This document shows, one piece after another, positions 8,883 through 18,815 of a stretch of 64,000 bases of DNA (its first letter is position 1; every line of letters starts with the position of its first letter). Source of the stretch: Nocardia takedensis NBRC 100417. GTDB taxonomy: Bacteria; Actinomycetota; Actinomycetes; Mycobacteriales; Mycobacteriaceae. The DNA is taken from contig NZ_BAGG01000032.1 in the NCBI RefSeq assembly GCF_000308695.1, positions 62,001-126,000 on the forward strand. Direction: 5' to 3'. The notes under the pieces were generated by a model. It was not told the DNA's origin. It did no database searches and saw only the letters and a list, made by a program, of their open reading frames with translations. The position numbers and the translations under genes are program-made.

Positions 8883-8912
8883 GTGACATCGCTGACCCGC
8901 GTCGGCGATACT
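8883..8912 (+). promoter_or_regulatory. Promoter of the candidate ncRNA
   Basis: GTGACA (8883-8888) and GATACT (8907-8912) are separated by 18 bases. Transcription would begin near 8919, just ahead of a highly structured stretch that ends in a strong terminator at 9121. Inferred from sequence only. Confidence 0.45.
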
Positions 8913-8918
8913 GTTCGC

Positions 8919-9121
8919 CCGGCGTCACCGCGTCCTCCGGGGCGGGACGCGGGCCCGCATGGTGAGGCCGAGGGCATCGTTGCGGAGCGACGATAGGCAC
9001 AGCCATGCCAAAAGCTGAGAATTGCTTATGGATTCCGGAGCGGCCCTGGGATCGCCGGTAAGCTGGAGTTCGTAGGCGGAGTGTTCGGTGTCCCTCATCC
9101 ACCGAAGGCTCCGCCTTTTTT
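8919..9121 (+). ncRNA. Candidate ~200-nt structured RNA upstream of valS
   Basis: No protein gene on this strand explains the terminator at its end. The predicted RNA has an 8-bp hairpin (8928-8935 with 8945-8952), a second 8-bp hairpin with a GGA triloop (8976-8983 with 8987-8994), a middle single-stranded AT-richer part (9005-9040), and the terminator stem. An 18-codon ORF (ATG 9005, TAA 9059-9061; MPKAENCLWIPERPWDRR) lies inside, so a leader-peptide or dual-function RNA is possible. It contains two Trp but no Val codon, which argues against classical valS attenuation. It matches no riboswitch, 6C, tmRNA or SRP consensus that I know. Confidence 0.5.
9075..9121 (+). terminator. Strong intrinsic terminator before valS
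   Basis: GGCGGAG (9075-9081) pairs with CTCCGCC (9109-9115) and TTCGGTG (9084-9090) with CACCGAA (9100-9106). The stem is followed directly by six T (9116-9121). The T-run exists only on the + strand, so it ends rightward transcription coming from upstream of valS. Confidence 0.9.
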
Positions 9122-9328
9122 CTTTCCCGCTATTTTTGGGCCGGCCCCCGGGCGCGCTGTGCGGCCGGGGCGCGGCGAGCGGTTCGAGTCGGGCGGTCTC
9201 GTACGGTCGCTCGGGCGGTGTCGTCCGAGTCGCTGTGCGGTTCGGGTCGCGCCGGGTGGTTCGAGTCGCCCCGGGCGGTGCGCCCGACCCTTTTGGGAGC
9301 TCACCGGCCCGGTCATTAGAATGCCGGA
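9122..9328 (+). promoter_or_regulatory. valS: valS promoter region with imperfect GC-rich repeats
   Basis: From 9122 to ~9290 the gap holds only imperfect repeats of GGTTCGAGTCG / CGGGCGGT type and no convincing ORF or tRNA. A promoter follows: TTGGGA (9293-9298), 18-base spacer, TAGAAT (9317-9322). The -10 lies six bases before the GTG of valS, so the valS mRNA is probably leaderless and starts downstream of the terminator at 9121. Confidence 0.6.
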
Positions 9329-12010
9329 GTGACCAGCACAGCCCCTGACAATTCCCGCGATCGTGCCGATGCCCTCCCCAAGAGCTGGAACCCCGGCGAG
9401 GTGGAGGCCGAGATGTACGAGCGCTGGGTAGCCGCGGGCTACTTCACCGCCGACGCGTCCTCCGACAAGCCCGGCTACTCCATCGTGCTGCCGCCGCCGA
9501 ACGTCACCGGCAGCCTGCACATGGGGCACGCGCTCGACCACACCCTCATGGACGCCCTCTCGCGCCGCAAGCGCATGCTCGGCTACGAAGTGCTGTGGCT
9601 GCCCGGCATGGACCACGCGGGCATCGCCACCCAGACCATCGTGGAGAAGCAACTCGCCGTCGACGGCAAGACCAAAGAGGACTTCGGCCGCGACCTGTTC
9701 ATGGACAAGGTCTGGGACTGGAAGCGCGAATCCGGCGGGCAGATCCAGTGGCAGATGCGCGCCCTCGGCGACGGCGTCGACTGGAGCCGCGACCGCTTCA
9801 CCATGGACGAGGGCCTTTCGCGCGCGGTGCAGACCATCTTCAAGCGCCTCTACGACGCGGGCCTGATCTACCGCGCCGAGCGCCTGGTCAACTGGTCGCC
9901 CGAACTGCGCACCGCGATCTCCGACATCGAGGTCAAGTTCGCCGACGTCGAGGGCGAACTCGTCTCGCTGCGCTACGGCTCGCTCGACGACGACCAACCG
10001 CACGTGATCGTGGCCACCACCCGCGTGGAGACCATGCTCGGTGACACCGCGGTCGCGGTGCACCCCGAGGACCCGCGCTACGCCGCGCTCGTCGGCACCA
10101 CCCTGGAACATCCGATCACCGGGCGACAGATCCCGATCATCGCCGACGACTATGTCGACCCGGAGTTCGGCACCGGCGCGGTGAAGATCACCCCGGCCCA
10201 CGACCCCAACGACTTCGAGATGGGTCTGCGGCACGGCCTGCCGATGCCGAGCATCATGGACGAGCGCGGCCGGATCGTGGACACCGGAACCGAATTCGAC
10301 GGCATGGACCGCTTCGAGGCCAGGCAGAAGGTGCGCGAACGGCTCGCGGGCGAAGGTCGCGTCGTCGCGGAGAAGCGGCCCTACCTGCACAGTGTCGGCC
10401 ACTCCGAGCGCAGCGGCGAACCCATCGAACCCCGGCTGTCGATGCAGTGGTGGGTCAAGGTCGAATCGCTGGCCAAGGCCGCGGGCGACGCGGTGCGCCA
10501 CGGCGACACCGTCATCCACCCGCCGAGTCAGGAACCGCGCTGGTTCGACTGGATCGACAACATGCACGACTGGTGCATCTCGCGGCAGCTGTGGTGGGGT
10601 CATCGCATCCCGATCTGGTACGGCCCCGAGGGCGAAGTGGTGTGCCTGGGGCCCGACGAGACCGCACCCGAGGGCTGGGTGCAGGACCCGGACGTGCTCG
10701 ACACCTGGTTCTCCTCGGGCCTGTGGCCGTTCTCCACGATGGGCTGGCCCGACAACACCGCCGAACTCGAAAAGTTCTATCCGACCGACGTTCTCGTCAC
10801 CGGCTACGACATCCTGTTCTTCTGGGTGGCCAGGATGATGATGTTCGGCACCTTCGTCGCCGAGGACGCGGCCGTCACCGCGGGCAAGCCCGCCGGTGAC
10901 AAGCAGGTGCCCTTCCGCGACGTGTTCCTGCACGGCCTGATCCGCGACCAGTACGGCAAGAAGATGTCGAAGTCGCGCGGCAACGGCGTGGACCCGCTGG
11001 ACTGGATCAGCGCGCACGGCGCCGACGCGCTGCGGTTCACCCTGGCGCGCGGCGCGCAGCCCGGCGGCGACCTCTCGGTCGGCGAATCGCACGCGCTGGC
11101 CTCGCGCAACTTCGTCACCAAACTGTTCAACGCCACCAAGTTCGCGCTGATGAACGGCGCGCGGCCGGGCGATCTGCCCGAGCGCGCGACGCTCACCGAT
11201 CCCGACCGTTGGATCCTGGACCGCTTCGAGCAGGTGCTGGTCGAAGTGGACGCGGCGTTCGACGCCTACGAGTTCGGCAAGGCGTGCGAGGCCCTGTACC
11301 ACTTCGCGTGGGACGAACTGTGCTCCTGGTATCTGGAGCTGTCCAAGGCCCAGTTCACCGCCGACGACGCCCGCGCGGAATCGACCAGGGTCGTGCTCGG
11401 CACGGTGCTGGACGGCGTGCTGCGTCTGCTGCACCCGGTGATCCCGTTCGTCACCGAAGCGCTGTGGCAGGCGCTGACCGGGGGTGAGTCGGTGGTCATC
11501 GCGAGTTGGCCGCGGCCTTCGGGGGTGGCGGTCGACGCCGAGGCGGCGCGGCGGGTCGCCGACGCCCAGCAGTTGATCACCGAGATCCGCCGCTTCCGCA
11601 GCGATCAGGGTCTGGCCGACAAGCAGAAGGTGCGCGCGCGCCTGGAAGGTCTCGACGAGGCGGGGCTGACCGAGTTGCGCGAGGCGATCACCAGCTTGGC
11701 CAAGCTCACCGATCTCGAGGCCGACCAGCCCGCCACCGCCTCGGTGGAGGTCCGGCTCAGCGGCGCCACCGTGGCCGTCGGCCTGAACACCGAGGGCGCG
11801 GTCGACCTGGACGCCGAACGTCGCCGCCTGGAGAAGGATCGGGCCGCCGCGGAGAAGGAACTCGCGGGCACCGACGCCAAACTCGGCAACGAGGCGTTCC
11901 TGGCCAAGGCCCCCGATCACGTGGTCGACAAGATCAAGTCGCGCCGCGAGGTGGCCGCCGCCGAAGTCGACCGGATCAGTGCGAGGCTCGCGGAACTGGC
12001 CGTGCGATGA
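9329..12010 (+). CDS. valS: Valyl-tRNA synthetase
   Basis: Class I aminoacyl-tRNA synthetase that charges tRNA-Val, 893 residues, full length. Seen are the HIGH-like nucleotide motif ([17 protein letters not shown], ~50-66), the CP1 editing domain with [32 protein letters not shown] (~547) and the C-terminal coiled coil (residues ~830-890) typical of ValRS. The GTG start sits six bases from a -10 box. It overlaps folC by ATGA, so valS and folC are coupled. Confidence 0.97.
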   Translation: MTSTAPDNSRDRADALPKSWNPGEVEAEMYERWVAAGYFTADASSDKPGYSIVLPPPNVTGSLHMGHALDHTLMDALSRRKRMLGYEVLWLPGMDHAGIATQTIVEKQLAVDGKTKEDFGRDLFMDKVWDWKRESGGQIQWQMRALGDGVDWSRDRFTMDEGLSRAVQTIFKRLYDAGLIYRAERLVNWSPELRTAISDIEVKFADVEGELVSLRYGSLDDDQPHVIVATTRVETMLGDTAVAVHPEDPRYAALVGTTLEHPITGRQIPIIADDYVDPEFGTGAVKITPAHDPNDFEMGLRHGLPMPSIMDERGRIVDTGTEFDGMDRFEARQKVRERLAGEGRVVAEKRPYLHSVGHSERSGEPIEPRLSMQWWVKVESLAKAAGDAVRHGDTVIHPPSQEPRWFDWIDNMHDWCISRQLWWGHRIPIWYGPEGEVVCLGPDETAPEGWVQDPDVLDTWFSSGLWPFSTMGWPDNTAELEKFYPTDVLVTGYDILFFWVARMMMFGTFVAEDAAVTAGKPAGDKQVPFRDVFLHGLIRDQYGKKMSKSRGNGVDPLDWISAHGADALRFTLARGAQPGGDLSVGESHALASRNFVTKLFNATKFALMNGARPGDLPERATLTDPDRWILDRFEQVLVEVDAAFDAYEFGKACEALYHFAWDELCSWYLELSKAQFTADDARAESTRVVLGTVLDGVLRLLHPVIPFVTEALWQALTGGESVVIASWPRPSGVAVDAEAARRVADAQQLITEIRRFRSDQGLADKQKVRARLEGLDEAGLTELREAITSLAKLTDLEADQPATASVEVRLSGATVAVGLNTEGAVDLDAERRRLEKDRAAAEKELAGTDAKLGNEAFLAKAPDHVVDKIKSRREVAAAEVDRISARLAELAVR

Positions 12011-13464
12011 ACGACGAACCGGAGCGTCAGTACCGGGCCGAGCACGGGGCGACCCGGCTCGGCGCCGGGCCGTCCCCGGTGGATCTGGCCGAGATGGCGC
12101 TGGTCGAGGCCGAACTCGACCGCCGCCGGCCGGAGACCAAGATCGAACCGTCGCTGACCAGGATCGCGACGTTGATGGATCTGCTCGGCTCCCCGCAGCA
12201 CGGCTATCCGGCGATCCATGTCGCGGGCACCAACGGCAAGACCTCGGTGACCAGGATGATCGACGCGCTGCTGACCGCGCTGCACCGGCGCACCGGCCGC
12301 GTCACCAGTCCGCACCTGCAACTGGCGACCGAGCGGATCAGCGTCGACAACCAGCCGATCACGCCCGCGCGTTACGTCGAGACCTATCGCGAACTCCAGC
12401 CCTACATCGAGATGATCGACGAGCGCTCGGCCGCCGCGGGTGGTCCGGCGATGAGCAAGTTCGAGGTGCTCACCGGGATGGCCTTCGCGGCCTTCGCCGA
12501 AGCGCCGGTCGACGTCGCCGTGGTCGAGACGGGGATGGGCGGCACCTGGGACGCCACCAACGTGGTGGACGGCCAGGTCGCGGTCATCACGCCGATCGGC
12601 CTCGACCACACCGACTACCTCGGCGACGACTTGGCGACGATCGCGGGGGAGAAGGCCGGGATCATCAAACGCGCTCCCGAGGGCCTGGTGCCGCGCGACA
12701 CCGTCGCGGTGATCGCCCAGCAGGAACCCGAGGCGATGGAGGTGCTGCTGCGGCGCGCGGTCGAGGTCGACGCGGCGGTCGCGCGCGAGGGCGCGGAGTT
12801 CCGGGTGCTGGCCCGGCAGGTCGCGATCGGCGGGCAGCAACTGGAGTTGCAGGGGCTGGGCGGGGTCTACGACGAGATCTTCCTGCCGCTGCACGGCGAG
12901 CACCAGGCCCACAACGCCGTCCTCGCGCTGGCCGCGGTCGAGGCGTTCTTCGGCGCGGGCTCCGCCAAACAACTCGACGTCGAGGCGGTGCGGGCCGGTT
13001 TCGCCGCCGTCACCAGTCCGGGGCGCATGGAGCGGATGCGCGCCGCGCCGACCATCTTCATCGACGCCGCGCACAACCCGGCGGGGGCCGCGGCGCTGGC
13101 CGCCACCCTGACGGCGGAGTTCGACTTCCGCAAACTCGTCGGGGTGGTCGCGGTCCTGGCCGACAAGGACGCCGCGGGCATCCTCGAGGCGCTCGAGCCG
13201 GTGTTCGACGAGATCGTGGTCACCACCAACGGCTCGCCCCGGGCGATGGATCTCGACAGCTTGTCGAACCTGGCCGTGCAGCGCTTCGGCGACGAACGCG
13301 TGGTGACCGCCGAAACCCTGCCCGACGCGCTGGAGACGGCCATCGCCCTCGCCGAGGAGGTCGGCGAATCGGGCGAGATGGTGTCCGGCGCGGGCGTGGT
13401 GGTCACCGGGTCGGTCGTGACGGCGGGCGCGGCCCGCGCCCTGTTCGGCAAGGACCCGGCGTGA
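12007..13464 (+). CDS. folC: Folylpolyglutamate / dihydrofolate synthase
   Basis: Adds L-glutamate to folates (and glycine-like ligation to dihydropteroate) with ATP in the cytosol, 485 residues. The Mur-ligase-type ATP loop [18 protein letters not shown] is at residues ~75-92. [26 protein letters not shown] and [14 protein letters not shown] are the other family blocks. The ATG overlaps the valS stop. The frame is open upstream inside valS, but homology starts after 12007. Confidence 0.95.
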   Translation: MNDEPERQYRAEHGATRLGAGPSPVDLAEMALVEAELDRRRPETKIEPSLTRIATLMDLLGSPQHGYPAIHVAGTNGKTSVTRMIDALLTALHRRTGRVTSPHLQLATERISVDNQPITPARYVETYRELQPYIEMIDERSAAAGGPAMSKFEVLTGMAFAAFAEAPVDVAVVETGMGGTWDATNVVDGQVAVITPIGLDHTDYLGDDLATIAGEKAGIIKRAPEGLVPRDTVAVIAQQEPEAMEVLLRRAVEVDAAVAREGAEFRVLARQVAIGGQQLELQGLGGVYDEIFLPLHGEHQAHNAVLALAAVEAFFGAGSAKQLDVEAVRAGFAAVTSPGRMERMRAAPTIFIDAAHNPAGAAALAATLTAEFDFRKLVGVVAVLADKDAAGILEALEPVFDEIVVTTNGSPRAMDLDSLSNLAVQRFGDERVVTAETLPDALETAIALAEEVGESGEMVSGAGVVVTGSVVTAGAARALFGKDPA

Positions 13465-13493
13465 GCGCCGCCGCGGCGGAAAGGAACCCGAAC

Positions 13494-13895
13494 GTGAGCG
13501 AGCAGTCCGAGCGGCCCGCGCCCCCCGATCCCTGGAAGGGGCTGCGGGGCGTGATGGCGGGCACCTTGATCCTCGAGGCCATCGTGGTCCTGCTGGCACT
13601 GCCGGTGGTGGCCGACGTCGGCGGCGGGGTCACCTGGTTCTCGGGGATCTACCTGGTGACGCTGGCCGTGGTGATGGTGCTCGGCGCGGGTCTGCAACGC
13701 AGGCCGTGGGCGCTGACGTTCAACCTGGCGTTGCAGGTCCTGCTCGTCGCGGGCGCGCTGATCCACCTGTCGATCGGCATCATCGGCGTGGTGTTCGCCG
13801 TCGTCTGGGGTTTCATCCTGGTGCTGCGCCACGATGTCAAGCGCCGGATGGAGGCGGGCACCCTGCCGAGCCAGCGTCCCGATCCGCGCGGTTGA
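13494..13895 (+). CDS. DUF4233 small membrane protein
   Basis: A 133-residue protein with four predicted membrane helices separated by short loops (LILEAIVVLLALPVV, IYLVTLAVVMVLGAG, LALQVLLVAGALIHL, IIGVVFAVVWGFILVL) and a basic cytoplasmic tail. It belongs to the DUF4233 family, which sits between folC and ndk across Mycobacteriales; function unknown. The GTG at 13494 has a good GGAAAGG nine bases upstream. A GTG at 13461 that overlaps the folC stop would add 11 residues. Confidence 0.85.
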   Translation: MSEQSERPAPPDPWKGLRGVMAGTLILEAIVVLLALPVVADVGGGVTWFSGIYLVTLAVVMVLGAGLQRRPWALTFNLALQVLLVAGALIHLSIGIIGVVFAVVWGFILVLRHDVKRRMEAGTLPSQRPDPRG

Positions 13896-13908
13896 GCCGT
13901 CGGCTCGT

Positions 13909-13939
13909 TTGGGTACCCGGCGGGGGTGCCGGTTAGGCT
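13909..13939 (+). promoter_or_regulatory. ndk: ndk promoter (leaderless)
   Basis: TTGGGT (13909-13914) and TAGGCT (13934-13939) are separated by 19 bases. The -10 lies seven bases before the ndk GTG, implying a leaderless transcript independent of the valS-folC operon. Confidence 0.55.
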
Positions 13940-13946
13940 GTGCGCC

Positions 13947-14363
13947 GTGACTGAGCAGACGTTGGTACTCATCAAGCCCGACGGCGTTTCCCGCGGCCTG
14001 GTCGGCGAGGTGCTGGCCCGTATCGAGCGCAAGGGCCTGACGATCAAGGCACTCGAGCTGAAGCAGGTGTCCGAGGAACTCGCGGGCGAGCACTACGCCG
14101 AACACGCCGAGAAGCCGTTCTTCGGCTCGCTGATCGAGTTCATCACCTCCGGCCCGGTCGTCGCCGCGATCCTCGAGGGTCCGCGCGCCATCGCCGCTTT
14201 CCGTCAGATCGCCGGCGGCACCGATCCCGTCGAGAAGGCCGTTCCCGGCAGCATCCGCGGCGATTTCGGTCTGGAGACCCAGTTCAACCTGGTGCACGGC
14301 TCGGATTCGACCGAGTCGGCCAAGCGTGAGATCGCCCTCTGGTTCCCGGCCCTGTCCGCCTGA
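13947..14363 (+). CDS. ndk: Nucleoside diphosphate kinase
   Basis: Transfers the terminal phosphate of NTPs to NDPs through a phosphohistidine. At 138 residues it has the standard length. The ATP site [13 protein letters not shown] is near the N-terminus and the active-site His is in NLVHGSDS near residue 117. GTG at 13947 is chosen because TLVLIKPDG should begin at about residue 4 and a -10 box lies seven bases before it; the frame extends a little further upstream. A diverged homologue (37866-38762) occurs in the biosynthetic operon. Confidence 0.97.
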   Translation: MTEQTLVLIKPDGVSRGLVGEVLARIERKGLTIKALELKQVSEELAGEHYAEHAEKPFFGSLIEFITSGPVVAAILEGPRAIAAFRQIAGGTDPVEKAVPGSIRGDFGLETQFNLVHGSDSTESAKREIALWFPALSA

Positions 14364-14382
14364 GCCTCCCGCCTCGTACCCC

Positions 14383-14398
14383 CCGCCCACCAGGGCGG
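14383..14398 (+). terminator. GC hairpin after ndk
   Basis: CCGCCC (14383-14388), loop ACCA, GGGCGG (14393-14398), 20 bases after the ndk stop. There is no U-run, as is common for weak actinobacterial terminators, so termination efficiency is uncertain. Confidence 0.4.
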
Positions 14399-14873
14399 AT
14401 ACGGCCCGGTTCGACGGCGCGGCCGCACCCGGGAAGCGGGCCTCGGCGCGCCGCGTTCCGGGCGCGCTCGTGCGCCGATGGCGAATCGCCCGAGCCCGGT
14501 GTGGGATACTGGAGGCGGTTACCAACGGTTCCGACTGTTCGCGCAGGTACGCGAGCTATCGGTGATCGAGGCAACCGGATGACACCGCGGTTCGATGCCG
14601 ATCATCGCTGCCACGGCGATCTGCGCCTGCTTTTCCGGGCGTCGATCACCGCGTCGGCACGCTGGATGAGCGCTAACGCCGTGGAGTTCAGCCAACAGCC
14701 AGGCGCCGCGTGACCGGTCGGCCCGAACGACGAGACAACAGGGTATCGACCGGATGCGCGGCGCGAGACCACAGGACCTTGCGCCGCGGGCGTGAGGTGT
14801 ACGGACAGCGCCCTCGCGTTGGCCGCGTCACTCCGTACCGGGAGGGACGCGCCCGGGGGCCCGAGGAGACTTC
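14399..14873 (+). promoter_or_regulatory. rne: Long leader region of rne
   Basis: About 475 bases without a supported gene. A GATACT -10-like box (14505-14510) is the best promoter candidate and would give a 5' leader of roughly 355 nt; its -35 is weak. The leader has several short G/C stems and only short, unconvincing ORFs. Long leaders upstream of rne are known to mediate feedback by RNase E in enterobacteria; whether that applies here is inference. Confidence 0.4.
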
Positions 14874-17800
14874 GTGGCCGAACAAGAGCCGCAGGAAACA
14901 CCATCACAGGATGCCGATCAATTGCCGGAGCGAATCCGAGTTCACGCACTTGCCAAGCGGCTGGGAGTGACGAGCAAGCGAATCCTGGCCAAACTCACCG
15001 AATTGGGTTCCGACGCGCGCAGCGCGCAGTCCAATGTGGACCGCGCTCTCGCGGAATCGGTGCGTGACGCCCTCGATTCGCCCGACACCCCGGTCGAGCC
15101 CGCCACCGCGGCGCCCGCCGAGCCGCCGCCCGTCAGCGAGGCGGTCGCCGTCGACGCGGACGGCCCGGCCGAGCCGGGCACGGAGGCCGTCGCCGAGGCG
15201 ACGCCCGAACCGTCGGGGCCGATCTTCTCCCGGCCCGACACCGGCGCCGCGGCCCCCCGGCTGTTCACCCACGCCGAGCAGACCCAGGCCGTCGAGCCGG
15301 TCCAGTTCGACGCGGTCGCCGTCCCGCTGTTCCTCCCGCCGGACGCCACGGCGGTCCAGGAGATGCGCAAGCAGCGCAAGGCCGAGCGCGACGCGGCCCG
15401 CCGCGTCGAGGAAGCGCCCGCCGAACCCGAGGACGAGACCGACACCGCCGAGGAGGACGCCGACGGGGCCGACCAGTCCGGCGACGCCGACGGTCAGCCC
15501 AGGCGCAGGCGGCGCGGTCGCCGCGGTCGCGGTCGCGGACGCGGCGAACAGCACGCCGATTCCGAGTCCGACGACGACGAGCACGGCGACGCCGAGTCCG
15601 ACGAATCCGCGCCCGAGCAGTCGCGTGGCGAGAACGCCGGGTCCGCCGACTCCGACGGCGACGCCGAGGACGAGGACGACGACGAGTCGACTTCCCCGGA
15701 GGGCTCGAGCCGCCGTCGCCGTCGCCGTCGTCGCCGCAAGGTCGGCGGCGAGGGCGGCGAGTCCGACTCCGCCGCCGAGGACGACCCGCCGAACACCGTC
15801 GTGCACGAGCGCGAGCCCCGCAACAAGAGCCGTGGCCGCGCCCCCTCCGACGAGGTGCAGGGCATCACCGGCTCCACCCGGCTCGAGGCCAAGCGTCAGC
15901 GGCGTCGCGACGGGCGCGAGGCCGGTCGCCGCCGTCCGCCGATCCTGACCGAATCGGAGTTCCTGGCCCGCCGCGAGGCCGTGGACCGGGTCATGGTGGT
16001 CAGGGAGAAGACCTTCCCGGACCATCCGACCGCCACCCAGGTCGCGGTGCTCGAGGACGACATCCTGGTCGAGCATTTCGTGACCAGCACGGGCTCGGCC
16101 TCGATGGTCGGCAACGTCTACCTCGGCCGGGTGCAGAACGTGCTGCCCAGCATGGAGGCGGCCTTCGTCGACATCGGCCGCGGCCGCAACGGCGTGCTCT
16201 ACGCGGGCGAGGTCAACTGGGAGGCCGCCGGGCTCGGCGGTCGCGAACGCAAGATCGAACAGGCGTTGCGCCCGGGCGATCAGGTGCTGGTCCAGGTCTC
16301 CAAGGACCCGGTCGGGCACAAGGGCGCGCGCCTGACCACCCAGATCAGCCTGGCGGGCCGGTTCCTGGTGTACGTGCCGGGCGGCACCTCCACCGGGATC
16401 AGCCGCAAACTGCCCGACACCGAGCGCAAACGTCTCAAGGAGATCCTGCGCGACATCGTGCCCGCCGACGCGGGCGTGATCATCCGCACCGCCTCCGAAG
16501 GCGTCGCCGAGGCCGAACTGGCCCGCGACGTGGAGCGGTTGCAGGCCACTTGGCGCACCATCGAGGAGCAGGCCGCCAAGGAGAACGGCGCGCCCAAGAC
16601 CCTCTACGAGGAGCCGGACCTGCTGGTCAAGGTGATCCGTGACCTGTTCAACGAGGATTTCTCCAGGCTGGTCATCGAGGGTGAGCGCGCCTGGAGCACG
16701 GTGGAGAAGTACATCGGCACCGTCGCGCCCGACCTGCTCGCGCGGGTCTCGCGGCACGACAACGCCACCGTCGACGTCTTCGAGACCTTCCGGATCGACG
16801 AGCAGTTGGCCAAGGCGCTCGACCGCAAGGTGTGGCTGCCCTCGGGCGGCACCCTGGTGATCGACCGCACCGAGGCCATGACGGTCGTCGACGTCAACAC
16901 CGGCAAGTTCACCGGCGCGGGCGGCAGCAACCTGGAGGAGACGGTCACCAGGAACAACCTGGAGGCGGCCGAGGAGATCGTGCGCCAGATGCGGTTGCGC
17001 GACATCGGCGGCATGATCGTCGTCGACTTCATCGACATGGTGCTCGAATCCAACCGCGATCTGGTGCTGCGTCGTCTGACCGAGGCGCTCGGCCGCGACC
17101 GCACCCGCCACCAGGTCTCCGAGGTGACGTCGCTGGGCTTGGTCCAGATGACCAGGAAGAAGCTCGGCACCGGCTTGGTGGAGGCGTTCTCCACGACCTG
17201 TGAGCACTGCCACGGCCGCGGCATCCTGGTGCACACCTACCCGGTGGAGCCCTCGTCGTCGGGCGACGACGGCGGTTCGCGCAAGGAGTCGGGGTCGCGC
17301 AGGCGGCGCGGTCGGGACAAGTCGCCCGCGCAGTCCGGGCCCGCGGCCAACGGCGCTCCCGCAGCCGCCGAGGTGGGCGAGGAGGACGCGGTCGCCAAGC
17401 GCGCGCATCCGGTCGCTCTGGCGATGGCGGCGCACCAGCACGGCGACGAGGACATCGACGGCGATCTCGCGGAAACCGCGGTGGTGGAGTCCACCGAGGA
17501 CGCGGTCGTCGCGCAGGTTGCGGCGAATGCGCTGAGCGAGGGCGCGGACGCGGTGGTCATCCGCGAACCGGCCGAGGAGTCGGCGACGGCGCAGGCGGGT
17601 TCGGACAACGGTGTCGCGGCGGGTTCGAGCCATCGGACGCGCTCGCGGCGGTCGAGTCGGTCGCGGCGGTCCGCCGGGCCGGTGGCCGACGAGGCGACCG
17701 AATCGGACAGCGGTACGCGGACCGAGGAAGTCACCGCGGCTGCCGGGTCGACCGAGGCCGCGGTGCGCGCCGAGACCCCCGCGGCCCCGGTGGCCGAGGT

Positions 17801-18167
17801 GGCTGAGGTGGCTGAGGCGGCCGAATCCGACGACGGTGTCGCGGAGGCGCCCGAGGTCGTGACGGCTTCGGCGGGCTCGGTCACCGAGTCGAACCCGACG
17901 GCGGCGGAGTCCGAGCAGGTCACGGCGGCTTCGGCCACCAACGGCTCGGCCGAGCCGTCCCGTCCGCAGCGTCGTCGCCGGGTCGCCCGGTCGGCGGCGG
18001 CTCCGGCGGCCGACAGCAGTGGCGCGGTGTTCGTCGTCGCCGGTGACGAGGCGCCCGCGGCTCCGATCCTCGACGTCGCCGCCGAGGCAGAGGCGGTCGA
18101 GGCGGTGGCCCGCAAGCCGCGCAGGCGCGCGGTGGGCCGTCCGGCGGGTCCGCCCGTCGACGCCTGA
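14874..18167 (+). CDS. rne: Ribonuclease E/G
   Basis: Endoribonuclease for mRNA decay and rRNA maturation, 1097 residues. Order: IF2-N-like helical domain (~22-66; RVHALAKRLGVTSKRILAKL), long acidic then Arg-rich disordered region (~70-360), S1 domain (~400-480), RNase core with metal-binding DVNTGKF (~671) and VVDFIDM (~716), Zn-link CEHCHGRG (~777), and a disordered Ala/Glu/Arg tail (~800-1097), a likely RNA- and partner-binding scaffold. GTG start with GAGGAG six bases upstream. The N-terminal extension and central catalytic core match the mycobacterial arrangement. Confidence 0.95.
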   Translation: MAEQEPQETPSQDADQLPERIRVHALAKRLGVTSKRILAKLTELGSDARSAQSNVDRALAESVRDALDSPDTPVEPATAAPAEPPPVSEAVAVDADGPAEPGTEAVAEATPEPSGPIFSRPDTGAAAPRLFTHAEQTQAVEPVQFDAVAVPLFLPPDATAVQEMRKQRKAERDAARRVEEAPAEPEDETDTAEEDADGADQSGDADGQPRRRRRGRRGRGRGRGEQHADSESDDDEHGDAESDESAPEQSRGENAGSADSDGDAEDEDDDESTSPEGSSRRRRRRRRRKVGGEGGESDSAAEDDPPNTVVHEREPRNKSRGRAPSDEVQGITGSTRLEAKRQRRRDGREAGRRRPPILTESEFLARREAVDRVMVVREKTFPDHPTATQVAVLEDDILVEHFVTSTGSASMVGNVYLGRVQNVLPSMEAAFVDIGRGRNGVLYAGEVNWEAAGLGGRERKIEQALRPGDQVLVQVSKDPVGHKGARLTTQISLAGRFLVYVPGGTSTGISRKLPDTERKRLKEILRDIVPADAGVIIRTASEGVAEAELARDVERLQATWRTIEEQAAKENGAPKTLYEEPDLLVKVIRDLFNEDFSRLVIEGERAWSTVEKYIGTVAPDLLARVSRHDNATVDVFETFRIDEQLAKALDRKVWLPSGGTLVIDRTEAMTVVDVNTGKFTGAGGSNLEETVTRNNLEAAEEIVRQMRLRDIGGMIVVDFIDMVLESNRDLVLRRLTEALGRDRTRHQVSEVTSLGLVQMTRKKLGTGLVEAFSTTCEHCHGRGILVHTYPVEPSSSGDDGGSRKESGSRRRRGRDKSPAQSGPAANGAPAAAEVGEEDAVAKRAHPVALAMAAHQHGDEDIDGDLAETAVVESTEDAVVAQVAANALSEGADAVVIREPAEESATAQAGSDNGVAAGSSHRTRSRRSSRSRRSAGPVADEATESDSGTRTEEVTAAAGSTEAAVRAETPAAPVAEVAEVAEAAESDDGVAEAPEVVTASAGSVTESNPTAAESEQVTAASATNGSAEPSRPQRRRRVARSAAAPAADSSGAVFVVAGDEAPAAPILDVAAEAEAVEAVARKPRRRAVGRPAGPPVDA

Positions 18168-18481
18168 TCCGCCCTGGTCGCGGTATCCGCGCCGTCCGTT
18201 CCGGGCGGTGCGGACCAGCCCGTCCCGACCGGTTCGGACCCCGCTCCGAGCGGGTCCGGCAATCCGGTTGGGCCGCCGCGCCGTTCGGCGCGACGGTAGC
18301 CGGGTGGGTGCCGGTGACCGGATTGGGTTGTGGAGAAGGGGTCTGGTAGCCTTGGACGGTCGCTGCCTGGCGATGGGCATCAACTCACGCCCCCAGTCGC
18401 AGCAACCAGCCAAGAAGAGGTCACGTCGCACCCTGCGACGTGATCAAGCACGAGTAGACATCGAGTGGAGGAAGCCGACCG
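18168..18481 (+). promoter_or_regulatory. rplU-rpmA promoter and leader
   Basis: The 314-base gap holds a promoter, TTGGGT (18323-18328), 18-base spacer, TAGCCT (18347-18352), giving a leader of ~120 nt. No ORF is supported. The leader carries the perfect hairpin listed separately, and GTGGAGGA just before the L21 start serves as ribosome-binding site. Confidence 0.55.
18421..18443 (+). promoter_or_regulatory. Perfect 10-bp hairpin in the L21 leader
   Basis: TCACGTCGCA (18421-18430), loop CCC, TGCGACGTGA (18434-18443), ending 38 bases before the rplU ATG. It has no U-run, so it is unlikely to be a terminator. Autogenous control by a ribosomal protein is the obvious hypothesis. As DNA it could equally be a palindromic protein-binding site. 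Confidence 0.55.
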
Positions 18482-18793
18482 ATGGCAACGTACGCGATCG
18501 TCAAGACCGGCGGAAAGCAGTACAAGGTCGCGGTCGGTGACCTGGTGAAGGTCGAGAAGATCGAGGGTGAGCCCGGCGCGTCCGTGGCCCTGTCCCCGGT
18601 TCTCGTCGTCAACGGCGCTGAGCTGACCACGGATGCGGCCGCCCTGGCCAAGGTTTCCGTGGCGGCCGAGGTCGTCGAGCAGACCAAGGGCCCGAAGATC
18701 CGCATCCACAAGTTCAAGAACAAGACCGGCTATCACAAGCGCCAGGGTCACCGTCAGCGGCTGACGGTCATCAAGGTCACCGGCATCAAGTAA
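18482..18793 (+). CDS. rplU: Ribosomal protein L21
   Basis: 50S subunit protein of 103 residues, usual length. It starts [16 protein letters not shown] and contains the family signature [23 protein letters not shown] is preceded by a good GGAGGA. It is 22 bases ahead of rpmA, and the pair forms one transcript ended by the terminator at 19110-19141. Confidence 0.98.
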   Translation: MATYAIVKTGGKQYKVAVGDLVKVEKIEGEPGASVALSPVLVVNGAELTTDAAALAKVSVAAEVVEQTKGPKIRIHKFKNKTGYHKRQGHRQRLTVIKVTGIK

Positions 18794-18815
18794 GACATCC
18801 GAGGAGAATCAGCTC

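Noticed and set aside
9005..9040. GCTGAGA resembling the TPP riboswitch signature
   Set aside because: The other conserved TPP segments (for example ACCTGAT) are missing and valS is not a thiamine gene.
8919..9121. T-box riboswitch upstream of valS
   Set aside because: The T-box antiterminator sequence (AGGGTGGNACCGCG) is not present and the terminator lies before a separate valS promoter.
9170..9290. tRNA-like T-arm sequences (GGTTCGAGTC repeated) before valS
   Set aside because: The T-loop motif recurs as an imperfect repeat but no acceptor stem, D-arm or anticodon arm fits.
9095..11920. Very long antisense open frame over valS (941 codons)
   Set aside because: It is a GC-bias shadow: composition is repetitive and the valS product is unmistakable on the other strand. 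The same applies to long antisense frames over rne, obgE and proA.
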